Source of the DNA: an uncultured Bacteriovorax sp. | GTDB lineage: Bacteria; Bdellovibrionota; Bacteriovoracia; Bacteriovoracales; Bacteriovoracaceae | Assembly (NCBI GenBank): GCA_946480715.1 | Contig: CAMLKK010000081.1 | Coordinates: 1-8,379 of the forward strand | DNA: 8,379 nucleotides | Direction: 5' to 3' | Shown: in pieces, positions 1 through 6,163 of the stretch | Layout of the letters: the number at the start of each line of letters is the position of its first letter | Numbering within the stretch: position 1 is the stretch's first letter | Translations under genes and position numbers: made by a program | Notes under the pieces: model-generated | Databases searched by the model: none | What the model was told of the DNA's origin: nothing | What the model saw: only the letters and a program-made list of their open reading frames with translations

Positions 1-516
1 ATTTCTTTGGCCCATTATGGTGAACCAGTTGTTGGTATTGTAATGAGACCACCAACAGGCGAGTGCTTTCTCGCTCAGAAAGGAAAAGGAACGAGAATAG
101 TCAACTACACTCAAAACTTTACAAAACGTTCCCCTGCTAAAAAAATTTCTACCTCTACGAATAAAAAGAAATTAAAAGATTCTTTGCTTGTAACAGGTTT
201 TACAACTGAAAAAGGCGAAGTATTTGATCAAGAGTTCGCTCTATTTAAAATGATGGTTGGTAAGAGCCGAGGCATTCGCAGGATGGGAAGTGCGGCCCTA
301 GATCTCTGTTATGTTTCAAAAGGCGTCTTCGATTGCTTCTGGGAGAGAGGATTAGCAGCTTGGGATGTTTCCGCTGCTGGACTCATTTGTCAGGAAGCGG
401 GAGTGAAAGTAACTGATTATCAAGGTCAGAAATTTCATCCTTTCCAGGAAACAATTCTTGCTGCTAGAGGTGGGCTGCACACTGAGATCTTGTCTTTATT
501 TGGTAACAGATTATAA
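1..516 (+). CDS. Inositol monophosphatase family protein (SuhB/CysQ/HisN-type), 5'-truncated by window edge
   Basis: This is the C-terminal 171 codons of a metal-dependent phosphatase of the IMPase superfamily. The frame is open back to base 1, so the true start and the first metal-binding motif (the family's DPxDGT segment) lie outside the window, and TTG at 7 is not the real start. Visible hallmarks are a GEPVVGIVMRPPTGE strand pair at the left edge, RRMGSAALDLCYVSKG at about bases 277-330, and the second metal motif WDVSAAGLI, whose Asp codon is at 364-366; that Asp is a Mg ligand in the family. A glycine-rich EAGVKVTDYQG turn follows, as in the family. The family removes phosphate from inositol-1-phosphate, PAP(S) or histidinol-phosphate, and the visible part does not separate these. 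It is cytosolic by family. The next gene begins 41 nt downstream on the same strand, so cotranscription is possible. The family call is firm and the substrate is not. Confidence 0.9.
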   Translation: MSLAHYGEPVVGIVMRPPTGECFLAQKGKGTRIVNYTQNFTKRSPAKKISTSTNKKKLKDSLLVTGFTTEKGEVFDQEFALFKMMVGKSRGIRRMGSAALDLCYVSKGVFDCFWERGLAAWDVSAAGLICQEAGVKVTDYQGQKFHPFQETILAARGGLHTEILSLFGNRL

Positions 517-557
517 TTTTCTTACCACTTGAATCTCATAAATCCTAGGAAGGGACC

Positions 558-1481
558 GTGCAGGAAACATTACGTTTAATACTCACAAAATTTACTGATG
601 AAACAATCACTGTCTTCAGTTTGCTTTTATTAGTAACGATGGTGGCGATTGTTATTTATTGGTTTTATAACCGTAAGAAGTTTCACCAACTCTCGCATGA
701 AATTCCAGCTTCAGTTGTTAAGAATTATTTAGATTCAATTATTCAAAATTCAAATTCTCTAAAATCAAGTTTGTTCCGTGGCGGTGGTTTAGATATCGGT
801 AATGGTATCCCTTCTGTTGTTCCAGTTGGTGACCTTCCTTCATCAATGAGCATTGGGATTGGATCTGGTAGCGAAGAAATCACTCAAAAAAACGCAGAGA
901 TTGCTTCTCTTGCTCAAAAGCTAAAAGACTCTCAAAAGCAAATTGCTGATCTTGAAAAACGATTACAGGATCTCTCGGCAGGAAAAGGTCTTGGCGCAGA
1001 AACTGAACTTCTGAAAAAAGATCTCGCTACACTTCAACAACGTTTGAAAGAAACTGAAAATCAACTGGCAGAAGCTCGTGCTTCCAGCGGTGGTGATGCT
1101 AACCTTCAAAAAGAACTGACTTCCGTTACAAACGACAGAAACGAACTTCGCGAAAGATTGAAAGAATATGAAATCATCGAAGAAGATCTCGCTAACCTTA
1201 AACGTCTACAGCAAGAAAATGATCAATTAAAAGCAGAATTGATGGCCTTAAGAAAAACAGGAGCGGCAGCTCCAGTGGCAGCAGCAGCACCGGCCGCGGC
1301 TCCAGCACCAGCTGAAGAAGAGTTAGACTTAGAAGCTGAAATGGCCAAGGCAATTGCTGACAGTAAACCGGCTTCAAAAGCAACTCCGGTTGAAGTGCCA
1401 GTTGATGATGTTCCAGCTGAAGAAGGCGAACAAAAGTCTGCGGAAGAGTTACTCTCAGAATTCGAAAAAATGCTCGGCTAA
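558..1481 (+). CDS. Membrane-anchored coiled-coil protein with Ala/Pro linker and acidic tail, function unknown
   Basis: I do not recognise a family for this 307-residue protein. It starts at GTG 558, with AGGA at 547-550 spaced 7 nt, which decides the start. There is one membrane helix at about residues 18-36 (FSLLLLVTMVAIVIYW), followed by the basic patch NRKK, so the bulk should be cytoplasmic by the positive-inside rule. A Gly/Ser/Pro-rich stretch (about 74-105) leads into a long heptad-like Lys/Glu/Leu/Gln coiled coil (about 106-234, with a Gly/Ser break near 175-181). Next come an Ala/Pro linker (235-252), an acidic segment, and a C-terminal short helix ending SEFEKMLG. This layout (anchor, rod, flexible linker, terminal peptide) suits a scaffold that presents its C-terminal helix to a partner, but that is inference. 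The HEAT-repeat gene follows after 20 nt, so the two are probably cotranscribed. Confidence 0.82.
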   Translation: MQETLRLILTKFTDETITVFSLLLLVTMVAIVIYWFYNRKKFHQLSHEIPASVVKNYLDSIIQNSNSLKSSLFRGGGLDIGNGIPSVVPVGDLPSSMSIGIGSGSEEITQKNAEIASLAQKLKDSQKQIADLEKRLQDLSAGKGLGAETELLKKDLATLQQRLKETENQLAEARASSGGDANLQKELTSVTNDRNELRERLKEYEIIEEDLANLKRLQQENDQLKAELMALRKTGAAAPVAAAAPAAAPAPAEEELDLEAEMAKAIADSKPASKATPVEVPVDDVPAEEGEQKSAEELLSEFEKMLG

Positions 1482-1501
1482 TTTATAACAAGGTAGAGAA
1501 T

Positions 1502-2275
1502 ATGAAGAGATCAGCGGTTGTTTTAAGCCTAGGGTTATGCCTCACTTTTGCCGTACAGGCGAGTGCAGCGATCAACAACATTGATGTGAAAAATTCTCTG
1601 CTTAAACGTTATTCAGAAAACTATTCTGACAAAACTCAACTTGCTCAGTTGAAAATGGAAACACTGAAATATGGCGGACAATCTGTTGAGGCCCTGATTG
1701 AAGTTATGAAGAATGGTAAATATCCGGATAAAAATCGCTGGGTCGCTACCTTTCTTTTAGGTCAAATCATGGGAGAAAAATCAGCGCCATTTCTCGCAAA
1801 ATTTCTTCAACATCCTCATTGGGTTTTAAGAATGGCGAGCTTGAAAACAATGCTTGCATTGAAACAAAAAAATTACAGTTCTCATTACGCTAAATTGCTA
1901 AACGATGATTCTTTTCTTGTACGTTCACAAGCTCTCGATAACATCCGTCAGTTGCGTTTAACAGAAAGTGCTCCTCAAGTTTGGGCCATGTTGTACGATA
2001 AAAAAAATTACTACCAACCTACGATGAATGGAAAAGCACTTAAGGCCAAGAGAAGCAACATCATTAAAAATGTCATTACAACAGTTGGTGATTTGAAGTT
2101 CGAAAAAGCAAAATTGCCACTAATCAAAATGATCCAAAAAGATCGCTACAACGATATTTTCCCAGAGATTGAAAGCAGTCTTGTGAAAATCACTGGAGTC
2201 AATCCACCTAAAGGTGATGCCCGAGCTAAGAGAATCTTCTGGCAGAGACAAGCGCTTAATACGACCATTGAATAA
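1502..2275 (+). CDS. Exported HEAT-repeat protein
   Basis: The protein has 257 residues and begins with a clear Sec signal peptide: a KR n-region, the hydrophobic core AVVLSLGLCLTFAV, and a likely cut after ASA (residue 22). The mature part is made of alpha-helical pairs with HEAT/PBS-like spacing from about 60 to 165 (for example RWVATFLLGQIMGEKSAPFL, HWVLRMASLKTMLALKQ, FLVRSQALDNIRQL), then a more divergent helical region to the end. HEAT solenoids usually bind other proteins, and no catalytic motif is visible. The location should be periplasmic because there is no lipobox or second membrane helix. A purine-rich SD (AAGGTAGAGAA, just before the ATG) supports the start. It sits 20 nt after the coiled-coil gene and is probably in one transcript with it. 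The 3' end lies 7 nt from the end of the convergent lipoprotein gene. The fold is fairly sure, the partner unknown. Confidence 0.85.
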   Translation: MKRSAVVLSLGLCLTFAVQASAAINNIDVKNSLLKRYSENYSDKTQLAQLKMETLKYGGQSVEALIEVMKNGKYPDKNRWVATFLLGQIMGEKSAPFLAKFLQHPHWVLRMASLKTMLALKQKNYSSHYAKLLNDDSFLVRSQALDNIRQLRLTESAPQVWAMLYDKKNYYQPTMNGKALKAKRSNIIKNVITTVGDLKFEKAKLPLIKMIQKDRYNDIFPEIESSLVKITGVNPPKGDARAKRIFWQRQALNTTIE

Positions 2276-2282
2276 CGATTAA

Positions 2283-2849
2283 TTAAAAAGCTTTCTCAGC
2301 TTCTTTAGTTTTCTTGTCTTCAATCTCTTGAAGTTTTGCTTCGATTTCCAGTGCTCGCTCTAGACGATAGAGGATAGATTTTTCAAGGATTCCATCACTG
2401 CGGATAACTTTCCAGCCTTGTAGAAAGTCTTGTTCAATCCTTTGGCGTTTGAAAACTGTGACTTTAGTCACTTCTTTATTTCCACGATAGCCTTTTACAG
2501 CATTGATGATGAGTTTGAATTCGGCAGATTTAACTGCATCGTTTGAGCCAAATGAATCAGCAAAGTTGAGTTCAAGAGTGTTATCAATCCATCTCGTCTT
2601 GATGATACCCGCATCTTGAACGAAGACTTCTCTAGGATATTTATTGGTAATTTTTAGAAGCTCTATCCAAACTTTGTTGTAATCGAAACGATAGACCTGG
2701 CTGGGAATTTCAAGGTCTTCGGTTACATGGCGATAGTTTTCATAGGAAGAACAGCCAGAAACAACAGCAAGAACGGCCGAAACTACAATGAGTTGTGCCA
2801 TGCACTTTCTGAAACTTTTCTTTATAAGTTGAGAAAAACTTTTTATCAT
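2283..2849 (-). CDS. Putative outer-membrane lipoprotein, BamC-like fold possible
   Basis: With the chosen start (ATG at 2849) the product has 188 residues. A Lys/Arg-rich n-region precedes the hydrophobic stretch AQLIVVSAVLAVVSGC, with a lipobox (VSGC) cysteine at residue 33, so it should be a lipid-modified lipoprotein processed by Lgt, LspA and Lnt. The frame stays open to 2915, but a consensus -10 box at 2869-2874 lies inside that extension, which argues against the longer start. ATG at 2801 is an alternative that would put the Cys at residue 17 but would lose the basic n-region. After the Cys, a Tyr-Arg-Phe-Asp-Tyr-Asn-Lys-Val-Trp segment and a G-I-I-K-T-R-W strand resemble the helix-grip repeats of BamC-like or related envelope lipoproteins; I regard that as a hint only. 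The C-terminus is a charged Lys/Glu helix. It is divergent from the KdsD gene. Confidence 0.8.
   Translation of the reverse strand: MIKSFSQLIKKSFRKCMAQLIVVSAVLAVVSGCSSYENYRHVTEDLEIPSQVYRFDYNKVWIELLKITNKYPREVFVQDAGIIKTRWIDNTLELNFADSFGSNDAVKSAEFKLIINAVKGYRGNKEVTKVTVFKRQRIEQDFLQGWKVIRSDGILEKSILYRLERALEIEAKLQEIEDKKTKEAEKAF
2288..2302. terminator. Weak candidate bidirectional terminator hairpin
   Basis: AAGCT (2288-2292) can pair with AGCTT (2298-2302) around a 5-nt loop. On the minus strand the stem is followed at once by TTTTAATTAA, and on the plus strand it is followed by the T-rich CTTTAGTTTTC. It lies at the convergent HEAT/lipoprotein junction, inside the last codons of the lipoprotein gene. 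The stem is only 5 bp and AT-rich, so it would be a poor intrinsic terminator on its own. Confidence 0.28.
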
Positions 2850-2868
2850 CTTAGCTATATTGTATCGG

Positions 2869-2896
2869 ATTATAAAAAGAAGACAAAGTATTTGAA
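2869..2896 (-). promoter_or_regulatory. Candidate sigma70-type promoter for the lipoprotein gene
   Basis: On the minus strand TATAAT (2869-2874) matches the -10 consensus exactly. Sixteen nt upstream, TTCAAA (2891-2896) matches 4 of 6 bases of the -35 consensus. Transcription would start near 2862, about 13 nt before ATG 2849, which supports that start over the longer frame. The -35 lies next to the ribosome binding site of the divergent KdsD gene. I found no equally good plus-strand promoter in this spacer. Confidence 0.45.
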
Positions 2897-2906
2897 AAAG
2901 GAACCT

Positions 2907-3899
2907 ATGACCCACACTAAAACTATGGCAGATGTTCTAAGATTAGAGGCCCAATCACTCATTAGTGCCGCCGATAAGTTAGAAAAAAACCACACGAGCG
3001 ATGTTGAAAAACTAAAGAGTTTATTCGACCAACTTCGTGCTGTGGGATCTTCACTTATTTTTTGTGGAGTTGGAAAGTCCGGCATTATTGCGCAAAAGTG
3101 TGCCTCGACGTTCACTTCATTAGGTCTTCCATCCTTTTTTCTGCATCCAACGGAAGCTTTGCACGGAGATTTGGGGAGAGTTGGTGAAAACGATGCCATC
3201 GTTTTTTTGAGCAAATCGGGTACAGCAGAAGAAATCATCAAATTGTTTCCGTTCCTTCGAGTTCCTCGCTCACGTAGAATTGCTTTGGTTGGAAATGCTC
3301 AATCACCGATTGCGAAAGAGTGCGAAATTTTCTTTGATTGTTCAGTCGATAAAGAAGCCTGTATCAATAATCAGGCCCCAACAACAAGTTCTACATTAGC
3401 TTTAGCTATGGGTGACGCCATGGCCGTGATGTATGAAGCATATGTGGGACTTTCTAAAGAGGGGTTTGCTGTAAATCACCCTGGCGGAATTCTCGGAAAA
3501 TCTCTGCGTATGAAAGTTAAAGATCTCACAATTAAAATTGAAAATTGCCCTGTCGTAAGTAGTGAACAGACACTTCAAGATGTCATCCTACTAATGACGA
3601 AAATTCCAGTGGGTGGTTGTGCTGTTATTGATAATGGGACATTTAAAGGAATTCTTGTTGAAGGTGATATCAGACGCACGTTCACGAGAGAGAATGAAGG
3701 TCTGAAGACAAAAATTAAAGATATAATGAATACAAATCCTATAACAGTAGGTCCAGATCAACTGGCCTATGAAGCTCTTGAACTGATGGAATCGAAAACA
3801 CGCTCGTTGCAGGTTCTTCCAGTCATCGAGAACAAGCAGTTTCTAGGTTTCATCCGTTTGCATGATTTGTTGAAGGAAGGGTTTTCGCTTAAAGGGTAA
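2907..3899 (+). CDS. kdsD: Arabinose-5-phosphate isomerase, KdsD/KpsF/GutQ family (SIS + two CBS domains)
   Basis: This enzyme interconverts ribulose-5-phosphate and arabinose-5-phosphate, the first step towards KDO for the LPS inner core; it is cytosolic. The start is ATG 2907, preceded by AAAAAGGAACCT (AAGGA at 2898-2902), giving 330 residues, the usual family length. The open frame continues upstream to 2727, but that part lies antisense to the lipoprotein gene and is not believable as coding. The SIS domain (about 35-190) holds GVGKSG (54-59), LSKSGTAEE (101-109) and HGDLG (86-90). The residues I recall as functional in E. coli KdsD (K59, H88, E111, E152, H193) all appear here with an offset of two: K57, H86, E109, E150, H191. 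Two CBS motifs follow (about 207-260 and 273-328), giving the full KdsD/KpsF architecture. The 3' end overlaps the 3' end of lnt by 57 nt, tail to tail. The KdsD, KpsF and GutQ paralogues cannot be separated from sequence alone. Confidence 0.93.
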   Translation: MTHTKTMADVLRLEAQSLISAADKLEKNHTSDVEKLKSLFDQLRAVGSSLIFCGVGKSGIIAQKCASTFTSLGLPSFFLHPTEALHGDLGRVGENDAIVFLSKSGTAEEIIKLFPFLRVPRSRRIALVGNAQSPIAKECEIFFDCSVDKEACINNQAPTTSSTLALAMGDAMAVMYEAYVGLSKEGFAVNHPGGILGKSLRMKVKDLTIKIENCPVVSSEQTLQDVILLMTKIPVGGCAVIDNGTFKGILVEGDIRRTFTRENEGLKTKIKDIMNTNPITVGPDQLAYEALELMESKTRSLQVLPVIENKQFLGFIRLHDLLKEGFSLKG

Positions 3900-5426
3900 A
3901 TCAAAGGCCAGAAGTGCGATCACTAGCCCTATAAGTCCCATCAGTCCCCATTTTTGATAGAGTGTTGCAGATCTTTTTTCGAGCGATAGATCGACATCAA
4001 GATAAGTTTTTTCACCAATACCTAAACGCTGACTTTCTTTTCCATCAGGATAAATAATGGTCGTTATCCCTGTGTTTGTTGAGCGAATAAGTGTAATCGC
4101 AAATTCCAATGATCTCCATTTTGACAGGAAGAGATGTTGAAACGGCTCTGAAGTATTTCCATACCATGAATCATTTGTCAGGTTGACGAGAAATTGAGCT
4201 TCATCTTTTTGTTCATTTAAAAAATCGCGTACAAAATCTGTGAATAGAATTTCGTAACAAATGGCAGATATGAAAGCGATCTCGTTATCGGTTTTAAAAG
4301 CAGTCCACTCCTTTCCTTCTGCAAAGTATGAAATGTTAGTGATGAGTTTTCTGAACATCGGATTTAGTGGGCCGAAGGGTAGACCTTCACCGAACGGAAT
4401 GAGTTTTTTCTTGTGATAAACTTCTTTTAGGTATTGATTCTTGCTAAAAAGAAAAGCCGAATTGTAATCACTTTGCCCTTCTGAACCCTGGCCAAAACTA
4501 GCATCATAACCGCCAATGAAAAGTTCTCCTTGAGTCTTTGCTAAAATATCGCGAATCAATGGAGGCAGAGGAGCTTCTTTATTTTTTTTCAACATTTCAC
4601 TGTAGAAAAGAGAAGGATAAGCGGTTTCCGGCCAGATGATGAGATTTCTGGGAGTCACATGATTTTGAGTCGAGAGCTGATAATAACTATCTAAGACGGC
4701 CATTAAAGATGAACGGTTTCCTCGCTCAGATTCAAGCTTGATGAAATTACCAATGTTAGGTTGAACGACTCTTACAGCTAGTGGAGGGTTTTTTTCTGAG
4801 ACATCAGGTTTTCTAAAAAAAGGCAAATGACCTAAAAGAACGACTATCAAAAAAACGTTGATGGACCACGAGATTTTCTTTTCTTTAACTTGATCGAGAA
4901 TAGCAAGTCCAATGAGTGCACTAAAAAAAGAATAGAAAGCAGCACCAAATAGAGGAGCGAAAGTTAAATAAACATCAGGCGTGAGTGAAGCATAGGAGTG
5001 TCCAAGATGAGCGGGAAATTGTTGAGGAACAATTCGCTCTAGCAGGACATAGATGAGAGCAAGCACTACTGGATGTTTAATTTTTCTTTTGAAAGCGACG
5101 TAGACGTAGACTTGAGGGATGATGACAAAAGAAAATAAAAGTCCCAGCAAATAGTTAAGGGGTGGCTGAAGTCCACCGAACTCTTTGAGCGTAAAAGGTA
5201 TCCAGTAAAAACCAGCTAGATAAAAACCAAGAGAATAAAAGACGCTTGTGAGTAATTGGCGCTTGAGATTTTTGTCTTGATCCAAAGACCAATTGAATAG
5301 AAAAAAGCCTATTATGGGCGCAAAAAAGAGTGAAAAACCTCCGTGCAATGGAAATCCTAAGGCATAAAGGGATCCGCCAATTAGAGAGGCAAGAAGTGGG
5401 AGAGATTTGCGCATAGTCGTATTCAT
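3843..5426 (-). CDS. lnt: Apolipoprotein N-acyltransferase
   Basis: Lnt transfers an acyl chain from a phospholipid to the N-terminal cysteine of diacylated lipoproteins in the inner membrane, the last step of lipoprotein maturation. The 527-residue length is normal for the family. The N-terminal 200 residues hold about six hydrophobic helices, and one more sits at about 491-508. Between them is the periplasmic nitrilase domain with the triad in place: E267 in NLIIWPETAYPSLF, K339 in YHKKKLIPFGE, and C390 in SAICYE. The accessory E347 and E392, and the NDSWYG segment (418-423), are also conserved. ATG 5426 and ATG 5414 (Met5) are the possible starts. Neither has a Shine-Dalgarno sequence, and an in-frame stop lies just upstream, so the message may be leaderless from a promoter ending at the start codon. 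It is divergent from the zinc-ribbon gene, and its 3' end lies within the last 57 nt of kdsD. Confidence 0.95.
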   Translation of the reverse strand: MNTTMRKSLPLLASLIGGSLYALGFPLHGGFSLFFAPIIGFFLFNWSLDQDKNLKRQLLTSVFYSLGFYLAGFYWIPFTLKEFGGLQPPLNYLLGLLFSFVIIPQVYVYVAFKRKIKHPVVLALIYVLLERIVPQQFPAHLGHSYASLTPDVYLTFAPLFGAAFYSFFSALIGLAILDQVKEKKISWSINVFLIVVLLGHLPFFRKPDVSEKNPPLAVRVVQPNIGNFIKLESERGNRSSLMAVLDSYYQLSTQNHVTPRNLIIWPETAYPSLFYSEMLKKNKEAPLPPLIRDILAKTQGELFIGGYDASFGQGSEGQSDYNSAFLFSKNQYLKEVYHKKKLIPFGEGLPFGPLNPMFRKLITNISYFAEGKEWTAFKTDNEIAFISAICYEILFTDFVRDFLNEQKDEAQFLVNLTNDSWYGNTSEPFQHLFLSKWRSLEFAITLIRSTNTGITTIIYPDGKESQRLGIGEKTYLDVDLSLEKRSATLYQKWGLMGLIGLVIALLAFDLPFKRKPFLQQIMQTDET

Positions 5427-5432
5427 GGGAAG

Positions 5433-5461
5433 AGTTTAGTTTTAATCTGTTTATTTGCCAA
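5433..5461 (-). promoter_or_regulatory. Candidate lnt promoter, TTGGCA-N17-TAAACT
   Basis: Read on the minus strand, TTGGCA (5456-5461, 5 of 6 bases of the -35 consensus) is separated by 17 nt from TAAACT (5433-5438, 4 of 6 of the -10). The expected transcription start about 7 nt further falls on or next to A of the lnt ATG (5426), so the mRNA would be leaderless, in keeping with the missing Shine-Dalgarno. The -35 overlaps the -35 of the opposing promoter. Confidence 0.42.
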
Positions 5462-5484
5462 TGAGAGACTTTTCACTTTAAAAT
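5455..5484 (+). promoter_or_regulatory. Candidate promoter of the zinc-ribbon gene, TTGCCA-N18-TAAAAT
   Basis: TTGCCA (5455-5460, 5 of 6) and TAAAAT (5479-5484, 5 of 6) are 18 nt apart. A start 7 nt past the -10 lands at about 5491-5492, which is the ATG of the downstream gene, again predicting a leaderless transcript. The -35 is nearly the same bases as the opposing lnt -35, because TTGGCA/TTGCCA is a near-palindrome. Confidence 0.45.
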
Positions 5485-5491
5485 TTTCATA

Positions 5492-6163
5492 ATGGAAATT
5501 GAAAAAAGATCACATTACAGACCGAGTATTCCAGAAACTGCTTATCGTCCGATAAAGCGCTGTCCTAACTGTCAGTCTGTTTATCTTTCTGATTCGAAGT
5601 GTGAAGCTTGCGGACGCACACTGAATTACCATCCGATCGGAGAGCCGTTCAGCTCTAAAAGTCTTTATGGATTAAAAGAGCGCTTCTATGCGACGCTGCC
5701 TTATTTGGTCCAGGTTTTTCCTCTTTTTGAAAATAAAAAAGATGCGCGCGCGCTTAGTTATAAACGCCATTTGAAAAAAAGATTCAATGATCTTCTTATG
5801 GCCCTTTCAGAAAATGAATCCGTTCTTCCAGGAGAGCGAAGGTTCTTTTATGTTGAGTTATTAGAATTAATTGATGAGCTTCTTCGTTATGGAGAACCCT
5901 CTTCAATTTTGAGAGCGAAGATTGAAGAAGAGTTAGGTTTTTCTGGTGCGCTTATTACTCAGGATCTCGTGAACTATTTGGATCAATCAGCAAAAGAATT
6001 TAATTTGAATAAACATCCTCATTGGAGCTCTGTTTTATTGAAACATAAAATGGGTGGTGTTTTGAGAGTCGAACTTTTTTTAAAATGTTTGATTATTGGG
6101 ACCACTGTCGTAGCAGTGGCCTTAGCATATTATGAAATTATTCGTTCGCAAGTCGGTAGATGA
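5492..6163 (+). CDS. Zinc-ribbon protein with C-terminal membrane anchor, function unknown
   Basis: The 223-residue protein belongs to no family I recognise. An N-terminal CPNC-x9-CEAC motif (C24, C27, C37, C40) is a standard zinc-ribbon or rubredoxin-type knuckle, expected to bind one Zn. The middle (about 55-190) is mostly charged and probably helical, with the segment FFYVELLELIDELLRYG, which looks amphipathic. A single membrane helix at about 195-214 (LFLKCLIIGTTVVAVALAYY) is followed by a short basic tail, giving a tail-anchored layout with the ribbon in the cytoplasm; the topology is inferred. ATG 5492 is the only usable start: the nearest upstream in-frame stop is at 5462-5464, no other ATG, GTG or TTG lies between, and there is no Shine-Dalgarno. 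The 3' end overlaps the 3' end of the protease gene by 26 nt. An N-terminal ribbon on a membrane protein often mediates protein or nucleic-acid contacts, but no role can be assigned. Confidence 0.82.
   Translation: MEIEKRSHYRPSIPETAYRPIKRCPNCQSVYLSDSKCEACGRTLNYHPIGEPFSSKSLYGLKERFYATLPYLVQVFPLFENKKDARALSYKRHLKKRFNDLLMALSENESVLPGERRFFYVELLELIDELLRYGEPSSILRAKIEEELGFSGALITQDLVNYLDQSAKEFNLNKHPHWSSVLLKHKMGGVLRVELFLKCLIIGTTVVAVALAYYEIIRSQVGR

Noticed and set aside
1198..1383. Minus-strand open frame, 61 codons
   Set aside because: It is a shadow of the Ala/Pro- and Glu-rich coding part of the coiled-coil gene; the Leu/Pro-rich translation is an artefact.
2852..2876. Plus-strand kdsD promoter using TATATT or TATAAA
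   Set aside because: Neither -10-like box has a recognisable -35 at 16-18 nt; the spacer is simply AT-rich.
2727..2906. N-terminal extension of the KdsD reading frame
   Set aside because: It lies antisense to the lipoprotein gene, has no ribosome binding site, and the family length of about 330 residues is met exactly from ATG 2907, which has a good AAGGA.
2870..3241. Minus-strand open frame, 123 codons
   Set aside because: It is antisense to the SIS domain of kdsD, whose catalytic residues are conserved, and has no ribosome binding site or recognisable content.
3843..3899. Frameshift or assembly error at the kdsD/lnt overlap
   Set aside because: Both proteins have normal family lengths and plausible C-termini, so the overlap is best taken as real.
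5744..5754. GCGCGCGCGC run as a regulatory or Z-DNA site
   Set aside because: It is about 10 nt inside a coding sequence (Asp-Ala-Arg-Ala-Leu codons) and explained by codon choice.
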